This document shows, one piece after another, positions 1 to 9,070 of a stretch of DNA of 64,000 nucleotides. The notes beneath the pieces are model-generated. The model was not told where the DNA came from, did not search any database, and worked only from the letters and a program-made list of their open reading frames with translations. How positions within the stretch are numbered: position 1 is the first letter of the stretch; each line of letters opens with the position of its first letter. The DNA is from Lenzites betulinus. Its lineage: Eukaryota > Basidiomycota > Agaricomycetes > Polyporales > Polyporaceae. Where the stretch lies: contig JABYQU010000014.1 in assembly GCA_022264855.1 (NCBI GenBank), positions 186,001 through 250,000 of the forward strand, read 5' to 3'. The position numbers were made by a program, and so were the translations under genes.

Positions 1-1832
1 CTCATTACGTCGGCACCCGCTATGTTTTTTCTCTGGTCAGCCTCATGCCACCTGATGTATGCTTTCCAGACTTCCGTCGGAAGCCCATCCAGGCCCGGAG
101 CTTTGCTACCTGCCGCAGTTCGGACCGCCTCCACAACTTCGGCCTTGGTGAGTTTTGATGCCATCATTGCTTTCTGTCTGTTTGTTAGCTTAGCGTGCGT
201 GTCCTCAAGTGCCTCGGCGATGTATTCGTTATGCGGCTCGCCATCTTCCAGGAGCTCGTCGCTCTGGAGGCCATCGTAGTGTTTTCTAGCGATCTCCGCC
301 ATCTTCTTCGCATGTGTTGTGTAGGTCGTCCTCCCACCATTCGTTTCCGCGAGCTCCGCGATCGTGGTTGGGGGGGGTGGGGTGGCGAATTTTCGGATCC
401 ACTGTTTAGTTATCTTCTCGTCGCGCTCCCAGTGCGCCTCCTCTACCGTCCTTCTCTTCATGCCAAAGAACTTTGTTTCTAACCTCGTGATCCTCTCCTG
501 TAGGATTGCAGCGTGTGTTCTTGCGTCCACGTCGATTTGCCCGCCCTCACTCGGATTCAGCGTGGCCTTGAGGTCAAGTCGGAGGTGTTCGAGGCGTTTC
601 TGGATTTTAGGTATTTTGGTTTTGGCTCTCTCTCGCGCCGCCTGTCTCAGTTTATTCTTGAAGGCGGCGTACACCATCTGCGGGTTTCTTTCTTCCGTTC
701 TGTCCACGATCTCATTTATCCCTGCAACTAATTCCTCGCCTAGGCGTTTCATTGTCGCAATCATCTCCTTATCTTCCAACAGGTGGGCCGGCAGCGACCA
801 CCTCCCCACGCCCTTGAATGGCTCCGCCCTATTGGCGATCGAGACCGACACCATTTTGTGGTCCGTCGGCACACCCGCCTCCCGGATCAGCCATACCGAC
901 GCATCCTTCAAGATTCTTGTCGTGCCATATATTCTATCCAGCCTCGATTGCGAGCCCGTCGCCCCATGCATGTATGTAAATTCACGCTGTGTTATGTTAG
1001 TTGCTCTCCATCCATCCTGCAGGTTCATCTCACGGCATAGTGCCCTGAGTTCCGAGGTCTGTCGCGTCTGGTCGCATCTCGCTGGCAGCCTGTCCACACT
1101 ATCCTCGACCACATTGAAATCACCCATCATGATGTCCGGTTTCTGCGGCATGCGCTCTCGCAGGGTTTTCCAGAATTCTGCATTCTCGGATGCGGTGTTT
1201 GGCGCATATACGTTTAGTATCGTGAGCATGCGCCCGTCTGTCCATGGAATCCTCAGGAGCAAGGCGCGTCCCGGGATGAGCAGCGTCGCCACACACGCCT
1301 CATCATTCATTCTTCTCTTATTTATTACGAAGGCCACACCTCCTGCCCTTGCACCCGTGGGGTCCCCGTCACCGCAATGGATGCTGAGGTACTGGCCAAA
1401 GAGGTCCGTCAGTTCGGTGACCCTCATGGGGGTAAGGTGTGTCTCCTGCAGAGCCAGGATGCAGATCTTTTCATCGCGTATCAATTGGTTAATCATCAGC
1501 CATTTGTTCCCAGCGGGTTCGCCCCCCCCCGTCGCGTACCCGTTCACATTCAGCGACGCCAGGTTCAGCCTCGTCCTTGTCCCACCTCGGCAGCTCCTCG
1601 CGTCGCCCGGGACCCCCGCCCCTACACCGCGCTCGCGCGCCTCGCCATGCGCGGCGTTGCTACCAATCTCGCGATCGCGCTCACCAGGGCCGGCTTCAGC
1701 ATTCGGGGCACCGTCCCTTCCTGCGGCCACAAGGCGCCTGTTGCCAGTAAGTTCTAGGATGTCCGTATTGCTTGGGTTCGTTAACGTTGTGTGGTTCTCA
1801 GTGGTTGGGGCTGTCCCGCGCGTTACAACCAT
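1..1832 (-). CDS. LINE ORF2: endonuclease and N-terminal reverse transcriptase (partial)
   Basis: The frame is open from an ATG at 1832 to the left edge (about 610 codons) without a stop. The first ~80 residues are low complexity. Then come the hallmarks of the exonuclease-endonuclease-phosphatase fold: LASLNVNG at about 1545-1570, ILALQETHL near 1440-1470, NVYAPN near 1200, GDFN near 1120, SRLDRIY near 930-950 and a TDHKMV motif near 860. These contain the Asn, Glu, Asp and His positions used by APE-type endonucleases for target nicking. After a charged helical linker, KAPGLDG at about 85-106 marks the start of the RT domain. The catalytic YADD box, the rest of RT and any RNase H lie beyond the edge. 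The product would nick target DNA and prime reverse transcription of the element RNA. The start is the first ATG after the last upstream stop; translation could also begin by reinitiation after ORF1. Confidence 0.85.
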   Translation of the reverse strand, partial: MVVTRGTAPTTENHTTLTNPSNTDILELTGNRRLVAAGRDGAPNAEAGPGERDREIGSNAAHGEARERGVGAGVPGDARSCRGGTRTRLNLASLNVNGYATGGGEPAGNKWLMINQLIRDEKICILALQETHLTPMRVTELTDLFGQYLSIHCGDGDPTGARAGGVAFVINKRRMNDEACVATLLIPGRALLLRIPWTDGRMLTILNVYAPNTASENAEFWKTLRERMPQKPDIMMGDFNVVEDSVDRLPARCDQTRQTSELRALCREMNLQDGWRATNITQREFTYMHGATGSQSRLDRIYGTTRILKDASVWLIREAGVPTDHKMVSVSIANRAEPFKGVGRWSLPAHLLEDKEMIATMKRLGEELVAGINEIVDRTEERNPQMVYAAFKNKLRQAARERAKTKIPKIQKRLEHLRLDLKATLNPSEGGQIDVDARTHAAILQERITRLETKFFGMKRRTVEEAHWERDEKITKQWIRKFATPPPPTTIAELAETNGGRTTYTTHAKKMAEIARKHYDGLQSDELLEDGEPHNEYIAEALEDTHAKLTNRQKAMMASKLTKAEVVEAVRTAAGSKAPGLDGLPTEVWKAYIRWHEADQRKNIAGADVM

Positions 1833-2235
1833 AGCACGCGGTAGGTGCCGTATCCCGGGCACCTCGGTCGACTCTGCGCGAGGGGCTGTGGCTCAGCACA
1901 CCCAGACCCCTGTAGCTTCAGCCTCTCCGCGCGGCACGTCGAGGCCTCAATAGGCCGCCGCATGTATTTCGTAGCAGCTTTCCTGTCCCCCGTGAGGTCA
2001 GTAGATTTGGGCTGTTACGGACTGGCGGCGTTTCGTGGCTTGCTGAGGTCCACTGCCGTCGCTGCGCACACAGACCAGGGTAGTCACGTCCGGTCCTCGT
2101 TCAGGGCACTCAGGCCCATCTCGCGCCATCCGTCCATTCGCACCCGGTTTCACGAGTCCAAGCAGCGGATTTGTTTCAAGATCGCGGCAGCGCCCAGGGG
2201 CTGCGTACATGTACAATACAGGGACCGGTCGTTTA
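1833..2235. other. inter-ORF spacer of the LINE
   Basis: About 400 bases lie between the ORF1 stop at 2236 and the ORF2 ATG at 1832. On the minus strand the three frames each carry stops, although short open stretches rich in Cys and Arg occur close to ORF2. No promoter or RNA structure was recognised. Two-ORF fungal LINEs often have much shorter junctions, so either ORF2 begins with an upstream non-ATG codon or a frameshift has closed the spacer. Confidence 0.5.
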
Positions 2236-4734
2236 TCAGAACCTCTGCTGGAAGCGTCCCCCGTTCTTTGGGGGGCGCGTGCTTGCGCCCCCTCTCGTCT
2301 GTCCGTGCGCCGTCATCGGGTTGAACCCGCCGTATCCACCTCGCATGCCCCCGTGGCCCGTGTTGCTTGGTCCCGCGCCGCGCGACTGCGCTGCGTTCCA
2401 CGCTCCTCCGGTCATTCCGCCCTGGCTTCCAATCTGCGTCCGGCCATCGCTCCCTTGGGTCAGGGTACCACCCCCCGCAGCTCTCCCGCCAGCGTTCGCA
2501 CGGGGGTTGTTCACTTCGATCGTCTCCCTCGACGGGCCGATCCATCCTTCAATCATCAGGAGGGGGCAGTTCCTGAGGCAGTGGTTCGTTGCTAGGCAGG
2601 CCTGGCACCGCTCGAGCGTACGTGCTTTCGCGTCCCGATCGTATCCCGACCCGTACTCACACTTCTGTACTATCTTTCGCCAGTCTAGCCACTTCGCCTC
2701 GTCTTTGGTCGGCGGCATCATGGAGACGTGTGCCACGATCACATCCTCGTCCTGCTTCTCTATCTCGGCTCCGATGGTCTCTAGGAAGTACTTGGCGTAG
2801 AGATCTGGGTCCGAGTTATACTGTGGCTGCTCTTCGATGATTTTGCGGATGTGGCTGATTGCTTGCGTCCATAGGCTCGTTTGGACAACGTCTCTGTACA
2901 CGAAGTCGGTGTCCTGGGTGATGCCCTCAAGTGTAAGTATGTGCTCGGGGAGTTGGGGGTTGTCGCCATCGAGGACAGCAAACGCGAACTCTCGGAAGAC
3001 GAAGAGTCTGTGTTCGACGAGGATCCTTGTCGATCGTTCCGAGAGGCCGACCGGCAGCCATCCCGGGGGGCCGTCCATCCATTTCTCCTGGTTCGCGGTC
3101 ATCTCCGGTGGGAGGACGAAGAAGGGCGCGGTCTCGCCCGTGACGAGCGCGATGGTTTTTCTCAGTTCCGTCGTCATTCGGGTTGCTTCCTGTACGGTGA
3201 ACGTGTGTTTGGACACAACGTCGATGATGCAGCGCTGACGCTCCGGTATCCCCATCCAGATCGTCCTCCTCGCATCCGAGTCGTATCTCGTGGCGTCCAT
3301 GAAGCCCCTCCCCTGCGGGACCGGGAAGCCCTTTTCCGGGGTCGTCATGCAATTGGCCCGCCCCAGCGCTATCAGTTGGTCGACATACGTCGGGGTCCTC
3401 GGGATGGCCAGCGCCCTTGTCGTGCTTGTATATGCTCCACCGCCACCTCCGCCTGTGGTCCACGTTCGTTCGCTCAGGGCTGCGCGGGCTTCGCGTTGGA
3501 TGAGGAGCGGCGGGCCCATCGTCGGCGTCCTCGGGATCGCCGGACCCAGGTGCGTCGTCCCCGTCATTACTTGGAGCGGCGTCGTTCTTGCCAGAGGCTG
3601 CGGCGTCGCCGGGGCCGCCATGTACGGCATCATTGTCAGCGGTTGCTGGTACGTTATGGCCAGGGGCTGCGGGGCAGTCGTTGCCGCATGCGCGGGGGCT
3701 GCTTGGGTGGTTGCTGGGTGGGGGTAGTTGAGTGCGAGGGCACGGTGGTCGTGCACGGCTCCGGGACCGCTATGCCCGGTCTGCCCGAATCCCATCGCTA
3801 GGCGGACGTCCTGTGCCAGGGCGCTCTGCGTTCCTTGTCCGAGCTGGAGGAGGGCCGGCTCGTTCATGTCGACGTCCATACTGCTGTTGGGGCTTGTGCC
3901 AGAGGGGGCGTCCCACACCGACGGTCCGCATCTTCCGACGCGGGTGTCGCTCGCTCGGCCCAGGGGCAGGGGCCGGGGTTGCTGCACGTACACCGCCCCT
4001 TGGAATGGGCCACTCGTCATGGCGCTCTCCCGCGCCTGCTGGATCAACGCCTCGATGATGTTAGCCGGGAGTGTGATATCGCCCTCTCCGGGGATCATTG
4101 TGTTCAAGAGTTCGCCAGCTAGTTTTCTCGGCATCGTGACGAGTTCGCGCGAGGCCTGTCGGACCGATGTCATTCCCGTCGGCTGCTGTCCGCTAGGGGC
4201 TTCCTCCTCCTGGCTCGTCCATCCCATCTGCGTCCTAATGTGCGACACCTTCTGCTCGGTCACGCGTCGGGGAGGTTCCATCGTCAGGTACGGCGGGGGG
4301 GGCGCCGCGGTGCCAGGGTCACTTGCGCCAGTCAGCCTGTTACTCCCGTTCGTCACGTCCCGGGGCTGTTGTTCCATCTGGTGGGTGGGGCTTGGTGTGA
4401 AGGCCGGGGGCGAGGACATGCGTCTCCGCTTGCCCATTCGTACTTCCTCCGCATTCCACTCCGGGGGGCGCTGTACGCACTCTGCGTCGGGCGATTCTGC
4501 GGGGTTTCTGGCACTCTCGGCAGGCCGCGTTTCCAGTGTCCTGTTGGGATCGAACGGGTCGCTCAGTCTCTCGTTCATCCAGTCTCTTCCAAAGCGGAAG
4601 GGCGACGGCGCCGCGGCGTTGTCCAGAGGGGGGGCGGCGTGGGTCTCCGGCGCATTCGCTAAGAGCGACGGCGTGCCCGGGAAGCTCTCATGCGTCTGCA
4701 GGGGGGCGCGCGGCGTCGCCGGGGGCGCTGTCAT
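2236..4734 (-). CDS. LINE ORF1: gag-like RNA-binding protein with CCHC knuckle
   Basis: An 832-residue open frame begins with ATG at 4734. The first 470 residues are Pro/Ala/Thr/Gln-rich and probably disordered. A conserved-looking globular part follows (about 480-700), rich in aromatic and charged residues. A CX2CX4HX4C zinc knuckle (CQACLATNHCLRNC) sits around residues 710-723. The tail (about 750-832) is Gly/Arg-rich, like RGG boxes. This is the pattern of LINE ORF1 proteins that coat element RNA into particles. The zinc knuckle is seen directly; the RNA-packaging role follows from the family. It lies directly upstream of ORF2 on the same strand. Only one knuckle is seen, while many fungal gag-like ORF1 proteins carry two or three. 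Confidence 0.8.
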   Translation of the reverse strand: MTAPPATPRAPLQTHESFPGTPSLLANAPETHAAPPLDNAAAPSPFRFGRDWMNERLSDPFDPNRTLETRPAESARNPAESPDAECVQRPPEWNAEEVRMGKRRRMSSPPAFTPSPTHQMEQQPRDVTNGSNRLTGASDPGTAAPPPPYLTMEPPRRVTEQKVSHIRTQMGWTSQEEEAPSGQQPTGMTSVRQASRELVTMPRKLAGELLNTMIPGEGDITLPANIIEALIQQARESAMTSGPFQGAVYVQQPRPLPLGRASDTRVGRCGPSVWDAPSGTSPNSSMDVDMNEPALLQLGQGTQSALAQDVRLAMGFGQTGHSGPGAVHDHRALALNYPHPATTQAAPAHAATTAPQPLAITYQQPLTMMPYMAAPATPQPLARTTPLQVMTGTTHLGPAIPRTPTMGPPLLIQREARAALSERTWTTGGGGGGAYTSTTRALAIPRTPTYVDQLIALGRANCMTTPEKGFPVPQGRGFMDATRYDSDARRTIWMGIPERQRCIIDVVSKHTFTVQEATRMTTELRKTIALVTGETAPFFVLPPEMTANQEKWMDGPPGWLPVGLSERSTRILVEHRLFVFREFAFAVLDGDNPQLPEHILTLEGITQDTDFVYRDVVQTSLWTQAISHIRKIIEEQPQYNSDPDLYAKYFLETIGAEIEKQDEDVIVAHVSMMPPTKDEAKWLDWRKIVQKCEYGSGYDRDAKARTLERCQACLATNHCLRNCPLLMIEGWIGPSRETIEVNNPRANAGGRAAGGGTLTQGSDGRTQIGSQGGMTGGAWNAAQSRGAGPSNTGHGGMRGGYGGFNPMTAHGQTRGGASTRPPKNGGRFQQRF

Positions 4735-6072
4735 TGCGTTATAGTCCTCCGCGACGGAGCGCTGTTTCGCCTCCGTTGGTCAGTGTGCAGTCGTGGCCTG
4801 GGCTCGTGCGTCTTACAGGTTCGCCGGTGTTTTCTTGCTCGCCGTGGGCTTTGCCGTCGGCGTTTGCCAGCTGTTGCGCCTCCGAGAGCGCTTTCTCTAT
4901 GTCTCGCATGCGGGTCGAGTCCCGCGTCGGCGTCTCACTGTTCGTGTTCATTTCAGGCTGCAGTTGGGAGGGGAAGGGGGGCTGAGTTGGGCAGTGGTCG
5001 GGCTCAGGCAGCTGGGGGGGTTCGGTTCGCCCGCCCTCGTCTTAAGGACGCCCCGCGCGCTCTCTTCTTCGCTCCCCTCATATGTTTTCATGGGGTTTGT
5101 CGCATGTGACACCCTTTCCTGGGGATTCGCTCGCCGTACGGGAGGGTACCGTTCGATGCGTTCCGCACTTCAGCGTTACACGTTACGCGCGCTTGTCACG
5201 TCTCGCTCAGGGCTGTGTCGCTCATTACTCGTACTGCCATCTTGGGTCCTTCACTACTTCATTCCTCTCGCTTGCCGTCCGCGCTCTCCCGGCTCTCGTT
5301 CGGGTTCAGGTCATGCGGCCGCTGTTCCTTACGCGCGTGTTGTCACGCTTTGCGCGTGTGCCCACCCGTCACGCGCGTTGCTCCCCGGGGCGCGTTTCCT
5401 CTTACTTCATTCCGCGCGCCGTTACTTACTGCATTCTTTTGCTGATCCAGGCGTTCTCATCTCCCATCGTATTTCGCAGTCCGTGCGTTATGCCTTCGTT
5501 CACGCGGCCGCGCCGTCGCTCCATCGTCGGCGTTGTTTCCACGGTCCATGGTTACCCGTGCGTATCCTTCGCGGCGATCACGCCGATCATTTCGCTTTAT
5601 TCTTGGCCGTCCACCGTGCTTTAAAAGTTGGTACTCCATCGTTCGCTGGGTGCGTCTCGTCCGTCTCTTCGAGCCCATCCGCGCTCTCCATGTTACAGCA
5701 CCCGATTCTGCGGTCTTCGCGCCTTCATCGCCTCGCTCTTCCTCAGCTACATCGCACCCAGCACGCGTGGTTCTCTCCGTGGGTAGTTCCTCGCGTCCTG
5801 TATTCTCGCTTCTGGCTATCATCCTGCACTCTCGTGCTTGTCACGTTCATCGGTGCTGTTCGCCCCACTCCACATTCTGCCAGCTCGCTCACGCCTGCAT
5901 CCTGTCCTCTCCAGCTCCTCTCAGCCAGCCCTGCTGCGCTATCCACATTCGCACGCCGGTCGCATTTGTCAGTCAGGGTTGCAGGGGTTCGCTGCGTTCT
6001 ATCAGGTTAGGAGTAGTTCTCTTTTTTTATCCCGGTGGCTTACGTGTTTCCAAGTGTGCATCCTGTCCCCTT
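4735..6072. other. gene-poor stretch upstream of LINE ORF1
   Basis: No convincing gene on either strand. The plus strand is pyrimidine-rich with many short CGCG and TCACGC motifs; frames are open only because stops are rare in this composition. It could be the 5' UTR or promoter of the LINE, but no boundary or target-site duplication was found. Confidence 0.5.
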
Positions 6073-6578
6073 TCACGCTTCGTATATGTCGTGCATCTCG
6101 TCTCCAGTCGCGAGGTCCATGTGGCCACCGGTTTCGTTGACGATAGCCGCCTTTGACCTTATCGCAATCCATTTGATCCTTGGGAGGAACCTTGTCAGGA
6201 GGAAGCGTACGGCCCGTTGCAGCCACGTTAGCTGCACTGTTACCCCTGGGACGTGGGGGACAGTAAGGTACGCGAACTTTGTTGTCGTCGAGGTGTTCTG
6301 GTTTCTGACTACAAACTCCGTTGTGTCCTGCTCCATTCCTCGAATCGCGATGACCTCGCCGACGACTTCAGGTCTCTTTGAGATGTATCGCTCTGGGGTG
6401 TCTGGCGGTGCCAGAATGCTGCTTAGGCGGTGGCATCTGACTCTTCCACCCACCCTTACGGGGTGGAGGGGGTGGTGACCATGTCGTAGTACACGACAGA
6501 GTACTGCCTGGCTCCAATGGGGCTGTCAATTGTAGCCCTTCCACACTCCTTTACGTGGATGACGGAGAGGGGGTCCAT
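6073..6578 (-). CDS. small spliced gene of unknown function behind a TATA box
   Basis: Two exons are proposed: 6578-6460 (ATG start) and 6418-6073, giving 154 residues. The 41-bp intron has a good donor (GTAAGG) and CAG acceptor; splicing is needed because the first frame stops just inside the intron, and both exons join in phase. I do not recognise the protein. The N-terminal exon has a compact beta-rich look (segments SVIHVKECGRATI and QYSVVYYDM). The second exon has a VVGEVIAIRG segment, an LTWLQRAVRFLLTRF amphipathic or membrane-seeking stretch around residue 105, and an acidic C-terminus ending DLATGDEMHDIYEA. It is transcribed toward the LINE, so it may be a host gene next to the insertion or an accessory ORF of the element. 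The intron is unusually short; a frameshifted relic is the alternative. Confidence 0.45.
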
Positions 6579-6690
6579 TGCTGGGTTCAGCAATGTTCGC
6601 GTGGGAGGGTGGTCTTGTTGATGTGGGTGCGGTGGGGGGAGGAGGAGGAGGAGGTGTGTGGGTATCGTGGGCCACGTTGGTTGTCTCACA

Positions 6691-6698
6691 TTTATATA
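6691..6698 (-). promoter_or_regulatory. TATA box
   Basis: On the minus strand this reads TATATAAA, a close match to a eukaryotic TATA box. It lies about 115 bp upstream of the ATG at 6578, leaving room for a short leader that includes a CCTCCTCCTCCTCC tract. Confidence 0.5.
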
Positions 6699-7469
6699 CC
6701 CACTGGCGCGCTTCTCAATTTAGGGCTGGTACATGTTGCCAGTTATCTTGTCACTCCTTTTGTTTCTCAGGTCCCCTCCAAGGACTGCACTCATGTGTTT
6801 GGCTTAGGGTGGTCAGGCCAGTCTCCCCAATCCCAGTCACCATGGGTCAGTTCGATGTTACATTGATCATCCATCCATTTCAGATGCTCCTCATAAGCGC
6901 GCGTGTTTTTCTGTGGCTGCTGGATTCACATTGTTGCTCTGCGCTCAGTGCGTTTTATTGGTTTTGGTTATCGTCATTGTGCTGCACTCTGTCTCTCGCA
7001 TCCGTCTGGGTGCTGTACTTTGTTTCTCATGGGTATCTACATGTTTGCTATCTTTGTTGTCGTCTGTTCCTTTCCATCCAGGTTCCTATCCACCGTTACA
7101 TCTGGTGGTTCAATTCTTGTGGATGCTCCTAATGGTGCGGGGCGTCCCGTTGCTGGGCTAGGTTACGCGCACCTGTTCTGCGTCTGTGGGCGGGCCATTT
7201 GTCTTCGTCCTTTACGCCTGGGTCACGACTCTATCCCGCTCACTTGTACGGGCTGCCGTTGCACTCCTCTATTATCTATCGCTTGTCACGTCACGCTCCT
7301 CTCGTCCTCTCCATTGTTCCAGCTGCTCGCTTCCAGTCTCAGTCGCACATCTCTCGCAGGGCGCGCAGTCAGCTGTCCCTGGCGCCTATCGTCACTCCGG
7401 CGCTCGCGCTTGGGGATGCCCTTGCTCGTGCGCGCATACGCCCCCGCCCGCAGGGTCCACCGTTGGGTT

Positions 7470-7558
7470 GGCATCCACACTGTGTGGGCATCCGCACGTA
7501 TGCAGGCATCCACTCGTGTGTGGGCATCCACGCATGCGCAGGCATCCGTTCGTATTCG
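7470..7558. repeat. degenerate minisatellite, about 18-bp period
   Basis: The heptamer GGCATCC recurs at 7470, 7487, 7505, 7523 and 7541, spaced 17-18 bp apart, with variable CGTGTGTG-like or GTATGCA-like filler between. At least five degenerate units are visible. It lies upstream of MRP2 and has no coding sense on either strand. Confidence 0.7.
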
Positions 7559-7952
7559 GGTATCTTACCGCGTGGGCCCGCTCGCACCCGGGCATACGCT
7601 GCTCAGTGGTAGGGCTTCTGCTTTTGTTGCCGCCTCCTATTTCGTCTGCCGTATCACTTACTAGCCTTGGGTATCACTGGGCACCTTCCTATCGCATTCT
7701 GCATTCCTATTTTCTTCGTTTTTTCGTCGCGTTAGGGCAGCGACGACACCTCCCACAGCCAGCAGCTCCATGCTGGACCGTGGGAAAATCCGACCGTGAT
7801 GGTGGTTCAAGGAAGAGGAGCCCCCTCCCGGGCGCCTCCTCTCCTCGTCCGTCCCTCCGCCACCTGCACTCATTCGTCTCTAGCAGCCAGCTCCAGACCT
7901 CTCCCTGTCTCCCTGAGAGCCTGACGAACCCCGCCGACAAAAAAGGACCAAG

Positions 7953-8368
7953 ATGCCGACCGCACGCGTGCTGCGCGACATGAAGGCGCGCCACGGCGTG
8001 AACGCGAGCGAGATCCTGCGCCGCGCATACCTCTACGTCGCGCGCAACCAGACGCTGCCCGCGCAGGTGCGCTTCCAGGCGCAACTCCAGCTGAACACCT
8101 TCGGGCGGTACACCCGCCCGACGACCGTCAAGAACCGCTGCATCGAGTCGGGCCGCGGCCGCGGCATCATCAACGAGTTTGGGCTCACGAGGGTGCGTGC
8201 TTCTCCTTGCGCTCGTTTTGTCGGGATTCTGCCGCGGAACTTGGAAGAAGCAGACGGGGCGTGGTTCGGGTGAGAGGGGACGGAGGCTGATAGAGTTTGT
8301 TACAGTATCAATTCCGCATGAAGGCGAAGGCGAACGAGCTCCCGGGCGTGCACAAAGCGTCCTGGTAG
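7953..8368 (+). CDS. MRP2: mitochondrial small-subunit ribosomal protein uS14m
   Basis: Two exons, 7953-8192 and 8306-8368, encode 100 residues. The protein is a full-length mitochondrial S14: a basic N-terminus with ARNQTLPAQVRFQAQLQLN, the family signature RYTRPTTVKNRCIESGRGRG, and a C-terminus ending YQFRMKAKANELPGVHKASW. It lacks the zinc Cys set found in some S14 proteins, which is normal for the mitochondrial form. It would assemble into the head of the mitochondrial small subunit. The 113-bp intron begins GTGCGT and ends ACAG, and splitting Arg80 from Tyr81 restores the conserved LTRYQFR order. The leader ends in an A-rich AAAAAAGGACCAAG directly before the ATG, a favourable start context. 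The bZIP gene downstream is convergent. Confidence 0.93.
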
Positions 8369-9070
8369 ACGACGAGACACATGCTCCGCCAGCGTATCCC
8401 TACTCTGTACGTCTCTCCGCCCGGTTCGCGGAGCGCAATTCTCACCTCGCGCTCCAGACTCTGTATCTATGCTATCGCCGCTCTCTAGACTTTAATACAC
8501 CCAACCTTGTTACGCTCGTGCAGTGGACGTCGAGTGGCTGTCCCATTCATTTCCGCAGCCCTAGGCTCGGTGCTGTCAGCCTTCGTACGTGCAAGAGACG
8601 GCATCCATGATCTCGCCCGGCGATCTTGTAAAACTTCTACGGCGTGCGCCGTGGCCGGGGTCGCTTAATGAACAACAGGTCTTGTGCGTAGGCCGTGACA
8701 GAGGCCTCCCATGTCACCCAACGCACATTACGAGAATCTCGCCTGGACATACGTCGAACTCCGCCGTTGTATACAACACTATCATTACCCGACTGTAACC
8801 CCGAAAGCAAGGAGGAAGTCCAAATAGAATGGCAGGCGTATAGGTATGTCGAGCACAGACCGGGCGGGCTACGTACGTCCACCGCTACATTACGAGCTTT
8901 CCAAGACCGAGGCCAGGCCCGTATATCTACAATACAACAACATCTTCCTGGTGCATGCGCTGTTCAGCGTAAGCGCATATCGTTCGCGTCAGAGTCTATG
9001 AGACGTGCGCCGTGCCGCGGATTCTCGCTGTGCACATGTCAGTACCAACCTCCGAGGGCCCGGCAGGGCC
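8369..9070. other. convergent intergenic region, MRP2 and bZIP 3' ends
   Basis: About 700 bases between two convergent stop codons. Short open frames are present on both strands but none has codon bias or splice structure. It should hold both 3' UTRs and polyadenylation sites. Confidence 0.5.

Larger units (their letters stand above)
1..4734 (-). mobile_element. LINE (non-LTR) retrotransposon, two-ORF type, left part cut by window edge
   Basis: A minus-strand non-LTR retrotransposon is recognised from its two ORFs: a gag-like ORF1 with a CCHC zinc knuckle, then an ORF2 that starts with an APE-type endonuclease and enters the reverse transcriptase before leaving the window. There are no long terminal repeats. 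Both ORFs are open throughout, so this copy may be young. The order (gag-like ORF1, endonuclease, RT) resembles the Tad1-like clade common in fungi, but assignment to that clade is inference. The 5' end of the element is not determined; it lies somewhere right of 4734 and could include part or all of 4735-6700. The 3' end and poly-A tail are outside the window. Confidence 0.85.
6579..7952. other. intergenic region with minisatellite; promoter side of MRP2
   Basis: Contains the TATA box of the small minus-strand gene at its left end, a degenerate minisatellite at 7470-7558, and near the right end a purine-poor stretch before the MRP2 start codon. No supported gene. Pyrimidine bias on the plus strand continues from the 5 kb region. 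Confidence 0.5.

Noticed and set aside
364..1953. 529-codon open frame on the plus strand
   Set aside because: It lies opposite LINE ORF2, whose endonuclease and RT motifs are unmistakable on the minus strand. The plus frame is low-complexity Ser/Arg/Leu.
3728..4744. 338-codon plus-strand frame
   Set aside because: Antisense shadow of the gag-like ORF1.
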